DNA of 12,349 nt, from positions 1 to 12,349 of the forward strand of contig CALGGJ010000123.1 in assembly GCA_937915745.1 (NCBI GenBank). The letters run 5' to 3'. A program made the translations under genes and the position numbers. This document shows positions 6,657 through 12,349 of the stretch, piece by piece. This stretch comes from an uncultured Prevotellaceae bacterium (GTDB taxonomy: Bacteria; Bacteroidota; Bacteroidia; Bacteroidales; Bacteroidaceae). The notes beneath the pieces are model-generated. The model saw only the letters and a program-made list of their open reading frames with translations, searched no databases and was not told where the DNA came from. Every line of letters begins with the position of its first letter. Position 1 is the first letter of the stretch.

Positions 6657-7547
6657 ATGACCTATAACGAATTATTACAGCAAAAAGAGTGGTGGCAGAA
6701 GTGTAATGAGATACTTAATAGAGACCACTACAGATGTAGGGATTGTGGATGCTTGGGCTTTCACAATGGCTACAATTACATGAAAGTCAACCGAATTGAA
6801 GATATTGACGCATTGCTGAAAGGATGGACTTTCAACGATGTGGTTTTCTCAAAGTTTTGGGCTGGCATACCTACAAGGAATCCCCACCAAGTCAAGAACA
6901 TCAAGTTTGAAAAGGAATATGATGATAATGTTGGAATCCACGTTTATGACTTGAATCTGCTTGAATCCAAGAATAACCTTTTCAGAGATATATTTGAATA
7001 CCCTGAAAAGGTAATAGCAGTATCTAAAGCCCACATAGACTTTATAGATGCTACTGTTTACAAATATGGCCGCTCAATAAAGAAAGCCGATTCCTCTGAT
7101 GCTTCTGGTTGGGCGTATCTATTTGAGTTCCCATATTCCATATCGGATGCCATCTACGTAAACATAGAATATTCTATGCCTTTTATTATTGACCACATAC
7201 CCTATGAACGAACTATAATCAATGTCACATTTGGAAACAGATTGATTTCCATAAGATTTACGTTTTATTCGTTCAAATTGAAGGGCTTGAATATTCACCA
7301 TACTCATTACACAAGAGGCTGCAAGCCTTGGGAATATGAGAATGATTCATTAGTAACGCTATGCGAAGATTGTCATAAGAAACGGCATGAGACTTCACGT
7401 ATTCCGCTATATGACCAAGAAAAGAGACTTATAAACAATCTCGTTCCATGTAGCAGATGTGGTGGCAGTGGCTATCTTCCTCAGTACAGTCACGTAGCAC
7501 ATGGAATCTGTTTCAAGTGTTATGGCGAGGGAACGGTTATCGGATAG
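6657..7547 (+). CDS. HNH endonuclease-like protein with DnaJ-type zinc motifs
   Basis: The 296-residue protein starts at the ATG 20 bases after a predicted promoter; no strong Shine-Dalgarno site is present. The N-terminus, EWWQKCNEILNRDHYRCRDC, resembles the first strand and knuckle of HNH nucleases (C27, C30). The rest of that fold appears only at 212-244: NIHHTHY (H214, H215, H217), PWEYEND, then LCEDCH (C236, C239, H240) and H244. About 180 residues of unrecognised sequence separate the two halves. The C-terminus has two CxxCxGxG motifs, CSRCGGSG (265-272) and CFKCYGEG (285-292), as in DnaJ zinc fingers. The protein probably cuts or binds nucleic acid, with unknown target and role. It is more AT-rich than the recJ-trpS cluster, which suggests acquired DNA. 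The stop appears natural but lies just before the join. Confidence 0.75.
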   Translation: MTYNELLQQKEWWQKCNEILNRDHYRCRDCGCLGFHNGYNYMKVNRIEDIDALLKGWTFNDVVFSKFWAGIPTRNPHQVKNIKFEKEYDDNVGIHVYDLNLLESKNNLFRDIFEYPEKVIAVSKAHIDFIDATVYKYGRSIKKADSSDASGWAYLFEFPYSISDAIYVNIEYSMPFIIDHIPYERTIINVTFGNRLISIRFTFYSFKLKGLNIHHTHYTRGCKPWEYENDSLVTLCEDCHKKRHETSRIPLYDQEKRLINNLVPCSRCGGSGYLPQYSHVAHGICFKCYGEGTVIG

Positions 7548-7571
7548 TATCATTAAAAAACTCATTGACAA
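7548..7571. other. Breakpoint between unlike DNA segments
   Basis: Immediately after the HNH stop, 24 AT-rich bases lead directly into the interior of a symporter gene read on the other strand. Symporter-like protein sequence stops at ...FALFVGVGI (codon 7572-7574), after which the frame runs into the reverse complement of the HNH gene. Promoter and ribosome-site styles differ on the two sides (TAnnTTTG without Shine-Dalgarno to the left, GGAGG-type sites to the right). No terminal repeat or integrase marks the join. The exact breakpoint cannot be placed more finely by eye. Confidence 0.85.
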
Positions 7572-8039
7572 AATGCCCACACCTACAAAGAGAGCGAAGA
7601 CGATGATAGGCAGGATCTGGGCTTTCGCCATGGAATCAACCGGATTGGTAGGCACCATGTTAACAAGCACTTGCATAAAGGTCGGTGCTTCTTTTACCTT
7701 CGGCGCAACCTTTCCCGCAATATCCAGGCCCTCACCGGGATGGATGATGCCCGCTACGACAAAACCCAGAACGATAGCCACAGCCGTAGTGCACAGGTAC
7801 AGACCGATGGTCTTGGCGCTGATGCGTCCCAGCTTTTTGCTGTCTCCACCCAGGCTGGTAACACCGACGATCAGAGAACAGAATACAACAGGCACGATCA
7901 TCATCTTGATGAAGTTGATGAAGATGGTACCAATAGGAGCGATCCATTTGTTGATAAACGGAAGTCCCTCCGGTCCGACGCCGAGACCTACGGCAACGGA
8001 CAACACTAACGCAATTAAAATCTGGATTGATAAGTTCAT
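7572..8039 (-). pseudogene. Dicarboxylate/amino acid:cation symporter, 3' truncated
   Basis: This is the N-terminal part of a sodium:dicarboxylate symporter (DAACS/SDF family), a membrane carrier that takes up C4-dicarboxylates or acidic amino acids with cations. About 156 residues remain of a family length near 400. Visible are the first hydrophobic helix (MNLSIQILIALVLSVAVGLG), FINFIKMMIVPVVFCSLIVGV (40-60), the helix TIGLYLCTTAVAIVLGFVVAG (78-98) and the typical MVPTNPVDSMAKAQILPIIVFALFVG (128-153). The start at 8039 has a strong GGGGG site six bases away, Gram-positive in style. The family sequence stops at 7572 and the open frame then continues for 55 meaningless codons through antisense HNH sequence. 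The residues that form the substrate site lie in the missing C-terminal half, so this copy should not function as it stands. Confidence 0.88.
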
Positions 8040-8095
8040 GATTTTCCCCCTTGTGTTTTAATACTTTGTTCTTATATTTTAATAAAGCTATTGAT

Positions 8096-8101
8096 ATTGT
8101 A
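8096..8101 (-). promoter_or_regulatory. Possible extended -10 box for the symporter
   Basis: The minus strand reads TGTTACAAT, an extended -10 (TGn plus TACAAT). Transcription would begin near 8089, about 50 bases before the ATG. No convincing -35 box is present. The region is AT-rich and offers other weak choices. Confidence 0.35.
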
Positions 8102-8134
8102 ACACTTATTTGCATATCGCGCCACATTTTTGAA

Positions 8135-8156
8135 ACATGTATACATGTATACATGT
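8135..8156. promoter_or_regulatory. Perfect 22-base palindrome, operator-like
   Basis: The 22 bases consist of overlapping ACATGTATAC units and equal their own reverse complement. The site lies about 95-115 bases upstream of the symporter start. Palindromes with TGTATACA cores are common operators for dimeric regulators such as GntR-type proteins, but no regulator gene is in the window. The last base touches the target duplication of the adjacent insertion sequence. Confidence 0.5.
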
Positions 8157-8161
8157 TTAGT
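8156..8161. repeat. Target-site duplication TTTAGT, left copy
   Basis: It is identical to 9929-9934. One further G matches on the left side of each copy, but on the right that G belongs to the inverted repeat, so six bases is the simplest reading. Confidence 0.85.
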
Positions 8162-8189
8162 CACAATCATTGATGTTTCTGTACATATG
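8162..8189. repeat. IS4-like element, left terminal inverted repeat
   Basis: It matches the reverse complement of 9901-9928 at 24 of 28 positions. The mismatches are confined to 8172-8175 (GATG here, TAAC in the other copy). Confidence 0.9.
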
Positions 8190-8209
8190 AATGACGTAAC
8201 CCTCTGTTC

Positions 8210-9712
8210 TCAGACAGGATAAGCTTGTTCAGGCGTAAAGCCCACCCTCTTGAGCAGCTCTAAATCTTTTGTCCTTGTGTTGTGAAGCTGCCACTCATTT
8301 CCCCGCAGAACCATCCGCATATGACCGGCCTTTACGAGCAGATCAAACGTAGAGATATTTGACTTCTTCATCGAGCGAACCGCCGCATTCAGCTTTTCAT
8401 GAATCAGACCAGTAACAAGCATGATGAAATCAAAGCCGTGCTGGACATAGTAGTCCTGCAATTTCAAATCGTTAAAATCGGCATCGTTCTTAACGTAGTT
8501 GTTGTAGGTCTCGATCGCCCATCTCGCCTTGTAATCCGAGTAGATAACCGGGGCTGGATCCGGCGCGGTTGTCTGAAGAAAGTAAACGCCCCACCAGTCG
8601 CAATACTTGTCATAATTTTCCTGCGTGTAATTGTTCTCTCCGGCGTCCATCAGCTGCTTGTAGCTTTTGCGCTTGGAATTGTTTTCGTCCATATCCTTAT
8701 AGACAAGGATACGGGTCTTTTCGTCCACTCTCTCCTCGTAGTAGACGATGCGGGCAGAATTCTTCCTGCCGTATTTATATATAAACTCGCCAGAGCTGTA
8801 CTGCATATCCTTCTTGATTCGCTTGAGATCTTTATTATTGCTGGCGAGCGGAATGATGTAACAGTTCCCGTCCCGGCTCATCAGCTCCAGCACTGTTTCT
8901 GAGAAGAATCCTCGGTCAACCATGAACTTCGTGTCTTTGAATGACCGGCTCAGGAGAAAATCTTCTACGCTTTTCTTGTCCACGATGGAACCCCGGTATG
9001 TGCGGTACATCAGGGGGATTTTGGCGCGGATATCGTAAGCGATGAGAAGATTGACCTGAGGAGCCTTCAGCTCTTGCAATTTATATCCCGGCTCTGCAAG
9101 GTGGTTCTCCTCGGAGCGCGACCGAATGACGTGACCGTCGATGGCAACGTTTTTGGAACATTCATCAATCAGGCTCTGCTCAAACCGGCGGACCGGATTT
9201 CCCCTGAGTCCGAGGTCATGAAGCAGATTGGAGAGGGCTGTGTATCCCATTTTAAAGGAATACTTTCTATACTGCACAGACAGGAAGCTTTCCTGGTAAA
9301 AATCATCCACCTGGTCGAGATGAAGAAAACCATTGGCACACAAAATCAACGCATAGCAGTAGATTTGCGCAGCTCTTTCCTGAAGGAAACAAGCCTTGAG
9401 TTTTTCGAGGATATCTTTGGAAAGGAACAGCAGCAGGGCATAGCCGCCATAGGAAACATCTGTGATCCCATCAGGGAAAGAAAGCGCTTCCTGCCCGGCG
9501 AGTTCCTGCTGATAGCGCTTGTTGGGGAAGAACCCCTCGCCCGGGACGATTTTGCCGATCAGATGCCCGTAGTCGCTACTCCACTGCCCACTGGCAAGTT
9601 TTACTGCGCGGTACTTATACACGCGGTAGACACCACCGTCGTTCCGGATTCTGGAACACTTACAGGGCTTAAACCGGGTTACGTTTTCAGGCAACGATGA
9701 TTCGCGTGCCAT
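8210..9712 (-). CDS. IS4/IS1634-type DDE transposase
   Basis: The transposase cuts and joins the element's ends during transposition. The 500 residues contain the DDE triad in the IS4 style: D192 in VAIDGHVI, D266 in FMVDRGFF and E401 in YKARWAIETYNNYVK. That last segment fits the Y-(2)-R-(3)-E-(6)-K signature of the IS4 superfamily (Y394, R397, E401, K408). The wide spacing between D266 and E401 suggests the beta-strand insertion typical of the group. The N-terminus (about 18-65) has a cysteine pair (CKCSRIRND) and a basic, DNA-binding look. The start at 9712 has GGAGGG six bases upstream. The frame is intact, and the gene is read toward the truncated symporter. Confidence 0.93.
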   Translation of the reverse strand: MARESSLPENVTRFKPCKCSRIRNDGGVYRVYKYRAVKLASGQWSSDYGHLIGKIVPGEGFFPNKRYQQELAGQEALSFPDGITDVSYGGYALLLFLSKDILEKLKACFLQERAAQIYCYALILCANGFLHLDQVDDFYQESFLSVQYRKYSFKMGYTALSNLLHDLGLRGNPVRRFEQSLIDECSKNVAIDGHVIRSRSEENHLAEPGYKLQELKAPQVNLLIAYDIRAKIPLMYRTYRGSIVDKKSVEDFLLSRSFKDTKFMVDRGFFSETVLELMSRDGNCYIIPLASNNKDLKRIKKDMQYSSGEFIYKYGRKNSARIVYYEERVDEKTRILVYKDMDENNSKRKSYKQLMDAGENNYTQENYDKYCDWWGVYFLQTTAPDPAPVIYSDYKARWAIETYNNYVKNDADFNDLKLQDYYVQHGFDFIMLVTGLIHEKLNAAVRSMKKSNISTFDLLVKAGHMRMVLRGNEWQLHNTRTKDLELLKRVGFTPEQAYPV

Positions 9713-9746
9713 TTGTTTCCCTCCGTTTCATATGTGCATAATTCAA

Positions 9747-9789
9747 GTTTCATATGTACATTTTAATATGAAACGGTGGTACAAGTCAA
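9747..9789 (-). promoter_or_regulatory. Transposase promoter with overlapping inverted repeat
   Basis: On the minus strand TTGACT (9784-9789) and TAAAAT (9760-9765) are 18 bases apart and form a sigma-A-like promoter for the transposase. The perfect 9-base inverted repeat GTTTCATAT (9747-9755) and ATATGAAAC (9766-9774) surrounds the -10 box, with TAAAAT lying in its 10-base spacer. GTTTCATATG occurs once more at 9725-9734, just ahead of the ribosome site. Anything binding these arms would block transcription, so self-repression is plausible. Confidence 0.55.
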
Positions 9790-9900
9790 GAGCAATCAGT
9801 CGTGTAAATCGCTAAATATAGTGTAAAAACACTGGATTTTTACAAAATCTGCCGATTTCTTTGCCAGAACGGAGGGTTGTAGCTTTGATTTTGTGAAATC

Positions 9901-9928
9901 CATATGTACAGAAAGTTAAATGATTGTG
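9901..9928. repeat. IS4-like element, right terminal inverted repeat
   Basis: It is the partner of 8162-8189. Its outer edge is set by the TTTAGT target duplication that starts at 9929. An inner 12-base motif (TTCATATGTACA at 9749-9760) partly repeats the end sequence and could be a second transposase-binding site. Confidence 0.9.
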
Positions 9929-9934
9929 TTTAGT
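9929..9934. repeat. Target-site duplication TTTAGT, right copy
   Basis: It is identical to 8156-8161. Only 14 more bases (9935-9948) separate it from the next insertion sequence. Confidence 0.85.
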
Positions 9935-9948
9935 TGGAATCGCATATT

Positions 9949-9968
9949 ATGATGTGAGGGTCAAAAGT
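9949..9968. repeat. IS1182 element, left terminal inverted repeat
   Basis: It matches the reverse complement of 11875-11894 at 19 of 20 bases. It lies 20 bases from the right end of the neighbouring IS4-like element. Confidence 0.88.
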
Positions 9969-10056
9969 ACCGGTGCCCTCTTTCCGGAGTAATGCTTCAT
10001 TCAACCGTTTCGATCACCAAGTTACGTTAAGGCGGCTATAAAAATGCCCGATAATG

Positions 10057-10085
10057 CTGACTCCAAGCAGATTATTTGGTATAAT
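10057..10085 (+). promoter_or_regulatory. Extended -10 promoter of the IS1182 transposase
   Basis: TATAAT (10080-10085) is preceded by TGG, giving an extended -10 box. CTGACT (10057-10062) sits 17 bases upstream as a partial -35. Transcription would start near 10092, downstream of the ATG at 10044 and upstream of the ATG at 10125, which helps decide the start codon. Confidence 0.6.
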
Positions 10086-10124
10086 AACGGTGTAAAAGAA
10101 ATCGTGCAAAAGAGGTCATATCTT

Positions 10125-11747
10125 ATGTCATTTGTTACCAATTCCTGCCAGCAGCTTTCCCTTGATGATACAACATCCCAGCTTACCGACCGGGAGCGCA
10201 GGTTCCTTGAAAAATCCTGGGGCGCCTATTTCGGGGATCATGTTTTCCCGTATATCGATGAGCAGATGTTTTCCGTTTTGTACAGCGACAATAAGGCTTC
10301 CCGGCCAAACACCCCGGTCAATGTCCTCTTTGGTGCCAACATCCTGAAAGAAAACTTCGGCCAAACAGATGACGGGATCATTGAATCCCTGATGTTCGAT
10401 GTCCGCTATCAGGTGGCCTTACATACGACGAGCTTCCAAGAACAGCCGCTCAGCGATAAGAGCCTTGAACGTTTCCGCCGCCGCCTCCTGGAATACGAGG
10501 CAGAAACCGGCATCGACCTCGTCCATGAATGTATGGTCAAGCTTTCCTCCCAGATGGCTGGGTTTTTGAAAATCTCCGGGTCTGTCAAACGCATGGACAG
10601 CCTGATGATCGAGTCAAATATCCGAAAGATGTCCCGGCTTGAACTGCTTTACACCTGTACCGCAAACATGGTCCAGCGCCTTTGTAAAAACGGGGAAGTG
10701 AGCCTTATCAGCGGAATGGAGCACTACACCGAGCCAGATGACCGGAATCGCGTGATCTACCACAACCACAGCGAAGAGACTGCGGACAAAATCGAAGCCG
10801 TCCTGGCGGATGCCCGGAAGCTGATGCAGACCATTCCGGAGAAATACACCGACAGCAGTGAGTGGATCCTGTTGAAAAAAGTATTGTCTCAGCAGACCGT
10901 TGAAGAAGGCGGCAAGCTTCGCCTTCGCACAAAAGAGGAAGGGCTGTCAGGCCTGATACAGAATCCGTATGATCCGGAGGCAACCTACCGTAAGAAAGCC
11001 GGGAAGGGCCATATTGGCTACACCGCAAATATCATAGAGGATGTGAGTGTCAACGAAGACGGTAAAGCCGAAGGTTCCATCATTACGGATTATCAGGTCG
11101 AGCAGAATACTTACAGTGATTCCCAGTTCATGAAAGATGAGATTTCCCGCCTTGGCAAACAGGACGAGGAAGTAACCATCATCACGGACGGAGCTTATGG
11201 AAGCAAGGAAGCGCAGGAGCTTGCAGCCCTCAACAACATACATCACGTGCCGACAGATCTGACAGGCAGGGATGTAAATGAATTCCTCGCAGCGTTCAAA
11301 ATGAGTGAGGACGGAACCCGGGTGCTGGAATGCCCGAATGGTGAAGCGCCGAAGGCCTGTAATTACAACAAGAATACCGGGGCCTGCCGTGCCTCTTTCT
11401 ATGCCAGCAAATGCTCAGGCTGCCCCTATAGAGATAAATGCCGCCCCAAGTTCCACAAGCGAACGACCGTACTTATGATTTCGAAGGGCCAGATTGCCCG
11501 TGCTGTAAAGCAGGCGGAGATGCAAACGTCCGAATACAAGAAATATGGAAGAATCCGCAACGGAGTAGAAAGCATACCTTCCATGCTGCGCCGTTTTTGC
11601 CATGTCGATGACATGCCGATCCGGGGGCGGCTGCGAATCAAGCAGCGATTCAGCTTCATGATTGGAGCGGTGAATTTTCGGAAGCTGCGCAGGCAGAAAC
11701 CAAGGGATACGTATGCCCAAAAGACAGCAGTTGCGGCGTTTGGTTGA
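10125..11747 (+). CDS. IS1182-family transposase
   Basis: The 540-residue transposase has two parts. The N-terminal DUF772-type domain includes FGANILKENFGQTDDGIIESL and the segment up to ERFRRRLLEY (about 70-124). A DDE nuclease domain follows. Likely catalytic residues are D158 (VKRMDSLMIESN), D355 (TIITDGAYGS) and E482 (IRNGVESIPSMLRRF). A zinc-type cluster, C430, C433 and C439 (KCSGCPYRDKCRP), lies before the last catalytic residue, as is usual in this family. The start at 10125 (MSFVTNSCQQ) has AAGAGG nine bases upstream and follows the predicted promoter. The frame is also open from 10044, but that ATG precedes the transcription start. The frame is uninterrupted, so the element may be active. 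Confidence 0.94.
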   Translation: MSFVTNSCQQLSLDDTTSQLTDRERRFLEKSWGAYFGDHVFPYIDEQMFSVLYSDNKASRPNTPVNVLFGANILKENFGQTDDGIIESLMFDVRYQVALHTTSFQEQPLSDKSLERFRRRLLEYEAETGIDLVHECMVKLSSQMAGFLKISGSVKRMDSLMIESNIRKMSRLELLYTCTANMVQRLCKNGEVSLISGMEHYTEPDDRNRVIYHNHSEETADKIEAVLADARKLMQTIPEKYTDSSEWILLKKVLSQQTVEEGGKLRLRTKEEGLSGLIQNPYDPEATYRKKAGKGHIGYTANIIEDVSVNEDGKAEGSIITDYQVEQNTYSDSQFMKDEISRLGKQDEEVTIITDGAYGSKEAQELAALNNIHHVPTDLTGRDVNEFLAAFKMSEDGTRVLECPNGEAPKACNYNKNTGACRASFYASKCSGCPYRDKCRPKFHKRTTVLMISKGQIARAVKQAEMQTSEYKKYGRIRNGVESIPSMLRRFCHVDDMPIRGRLRIKQRFSFMIGAVNFRKLRRQKPRDTYAQKTAVAAFG

Positions 11748-11754
11748 TGAAAAC

Positions 11755-11823
11755 GGGAGGAATACTCCCTTCCAAATGCATGATACAGCTGTACTTTTAT
11801 CAAGGTGCACAATAATTGGGCAC
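11755..11823. repeat. Hairpins in the 3' part of the IS1182 element
   Basis: Seven bases after the transposase stop, GGGAG-gaata-CTCCC forms a perfect five-base stem (11755-11769). A second, near-perfect palindrome (GTGC...GCAC, 11805-11823) pairs at eight of nine positions around one central base. Neither is followed directly by a T-run; a run of seven T lies later, near 11863-11869. They may slow or end transposase transcripts. Confidence 0.4.
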
Positions 11824-11874
11824 TTAATCGTCTTGAAAAATGAGTCAGGGGAGAGCCGAGACTTTTTTTCTTCG

Positions 11875-11894
11875 ACTTTTGACCGTCACATCAT
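11875..11894. repeat. IS1182 element, right terminal inverted repeat
   Basis: It is the partner of 9949-9968. It contains TTGACC reading outward, which can act as a -35 box for the flanking DNA. Confidence 0.88.
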
Positions 11895-11908
11895 ATGTAT
11901 AATATAAT
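11879..11908 (+). promoter_or_regulatory. Possible hybrid promoter across the IS1182 end
   Basis: TTGACC (11879-11884), inside the right inverted repeat, and TATAAT (11903-11908), in the flanking DNA, are 18 bases apart and point toward the PAS gene. A second TATAAT at 11898-11903 is only 13 bases away and less suitable. Transcription would start near 11915 and give a leader of about 225 bases. Confidence 0.5.
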
Positions 11909-12044
11909 CAAATTGAAAAATTGACAGCAATAGGTATCAATAAAACGCTGATATTTTATTTCGGGTACTCGCACGAATTCCATGTTTGCCAGAGCGCTTT
12001 TTAGTCTTGCTGAACTTCATCCTGAGACACAGCGCAGCATGGAA

Positions 12045-12075
12045 GCAGGCGTCGCGTTCCTTCGCCTGCGCAGGC
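12045..12075 (+). other. GC-rich stem-loop in the PAS gene leader
   Basis: GCAGGCG (12045-12051) and CGCCTGC (12063-12069) form a seven-base stem around an 11-base loop. The second arm is also part of the 12-base palindrome GCCTGCGCAGGC (12064-12075), so two foldings compete. A further CAGG/CCTG pair follows near 12072-12090. The stem lies about 70 bases before the PAS start codon. No known riboswitch was recognised. Confidence 0.4.
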
Positions 12076-12141
12076 AGGCAACAACCTGTCAGCAGATGAC
12101 ATTGCCGTAACGAATGGAGTCATAAAAAGAAAGGTTCCCCT

Positions 12142-12349
12142 ATGGAGAGATACCAAACATATCAGTATGATAATTTGATAAAAGTAAATATGGAGAACTC
12201 CCCTGTACCGTTTGCCGTGTACCAGTTCATCGACAAACGTGTCGTTGCACTTGTGCTTTCTGCAGGCTTTTGCAGTCTGTTCGGCTATGAGAAGGAAGAA
12301 GCGTATCAGTTGATGGACCGGAATATGTACCGCGACACCCATCCGGACG
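12142..12349 (+). CDS. PAS-domain protein, 5' part, likely GGDEF/EAL signalling enzyme
   Basis: Only the first 69 residues are inside the window; the frame is open to the right edge. After a short polar start (MERYQTYQYDNLIKVNMENS), residues 21-69 look like the beginning of a PAS sensor domain: PVPFAVYQFIDKRVVALVLS, then GFCSLFGYEKEEAYQLMDRN. From memory, this opening is typical of clostridial proteins whose later domains are GGDEF and EAL, which make and break cyclic-di-GMP, but those domains cannot be seen here. The start has an AAAGAAAGG site seven bases upstream. It would be divergent from the symporter if the two insertion sequences were absent, and a hybrid promoter at the IS1182 end may now contribute to its expression. 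Confidence 0.7.
   Translation, partial: MERYQTYQYDNLIKVNMENSPVPFAVYQFIDKRVVALVLSAGFCSLFGYEKEEAYQLMDRNMYRDTHPD

Larger units (their letters stand above)
8162..9928 (-). mobile_element. IS4/IS1634-like insertion sequence, complete
   Basis: The element is 1767 bases long. Its ends are 28-base inverted repeats (8162-8189 and 9901-9928) that match except for four adjacent central bases: CACAATCATT, four variable bases, then TTTCTGTACATATG. It is flanked by a 6-base direct repeat TTTAGT (8156-8161 and 9929-9934), a length in the range known for the IS1634 group. One uninterrupted transposase gene fills most of it. Intact ends, target duplication and gene suggest a recent insertion by a possibly active element. 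Confidence 0.92.
9949..11894 (+). mobile_element. IS1182-family insertion sequence, complete
   Basis: The element is about 1946 bases long. Its ends are 20-base inverted repeats, 9949-9968 (ATGATGTGAGGGTCAAAAGT) and 11875-11894, differing at one base (G or C at the tenth position). A full-length transposase gene lies between them. No clear target duplication is seen; nearby CATAT strings at 9943 and 11892 do not sit symmetrically. The ends are therefore placed by the inverted repeats alone and could be off by a base or two. Confidence 0.88.

Noticed and set aside
7407..8039. A 210-codon minus-strand frame as one whole gene
   Set aside because: Only the first 156 codons are symporter-like. 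The rest is the reverse complement of the HNH gene and looks like no protein family, so the feature is given as a truncated gene ending at 7572.
10044..10124. Longer start for the IS1182 transposase
   Set aside because: The best promoter would start transcription near 10092, after this ATG. The ATG at 10125 has a good ribosome site and the expected N-terminus.
11982..12110. A 42-codon plus-strand frame (MFARALFSLAELHPETQR...)
   Set aside because: It has no ribosome site and no recognisable family, and overlaps the leader stem-loops. It is short enough to be chance.
12001..12342. A 113-codon minus-strand frame at the right end
   Set aside because: It is antisense to the PAS gene start and its leader, with no start signal or family likeness.
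1..12349. CRISPR array or toxin-antitoxin pair
   Set aside because: No regularly spaced direct repeats with unique spacers were seen, and no short overlapping gene pair of that kind is present.

Overview
The window reads as two unlike pieces of gut-type bacterial DNA joined at about positions 7548-7571.

Left piece (1-7547): this looks like Bacteroidales (Prevotella, Muribaculaceae or a relative). Its genes lack clear Shine-Dalgarno sites. The boxes upstream of recJ and of the HNH gene fit the Bacteroidetes sigma factor -7 consensus TAnnTTTG. A minus-strand cluster runs recJ (4045-5808), recQ (2145-4082, overlapping recJ by 38 bases), a TPR protein (1251-2090) and trpS (185-1174), with gaps of only 54 and 76 bases. 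It looks like one transcription unit in which a single-strand exonuclease and a helicase, which can act together in end resection, sit with two housekeeping-type genes. A strong stem-loop (85-137) lies beyond trpS. An 848-base gap (5809-6656) follows, with a GC-rich island, several hairpins and short repeats, and then a plus-strand HNH-type nuclease-like gene (6657-7547) behind a Bacteroidetes promoter.

Right piece (7572-12349): this looks like Clostridia (Lachnospiraceae or Oscillospiraceae type). Start codons have strong GGAGG or GGGGG sites and promoters resemble sigma-A. It begins with the N-terminal 156 residues of a dicarboxylate-type symporter on the minus strand, cut off at the join. 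Two insertion sequences follow, only 20 bases apart. The first is an IS4/IS1634-like element (8162-9928) with 28-base inverted ends and a 6-base target duplication. The second is an IS1182-family element (9949-11894) with 20-base inverted ends. Beyond them is the start of a PAS-domain protein (12142 to the window edge), probably a cyclic-di-GMP signalling enzyme. Without the insertions, the symporter and PAS genes would be divergent across about 383 bases.

The most important observation is the join itself. It could be an assembly chimera or a real recombination, and only reads across 7540-7580 can tell. I found no complete new defence or mobile system. The less ordinary items are an HNH fold apparently split by about 180 residues and followed by a DnaJ-like zinc module, an IS end that appears to supply a -35 box to a flanking -10 box, and an unidentified GC-rich, structure-prone island upstream of recJ.
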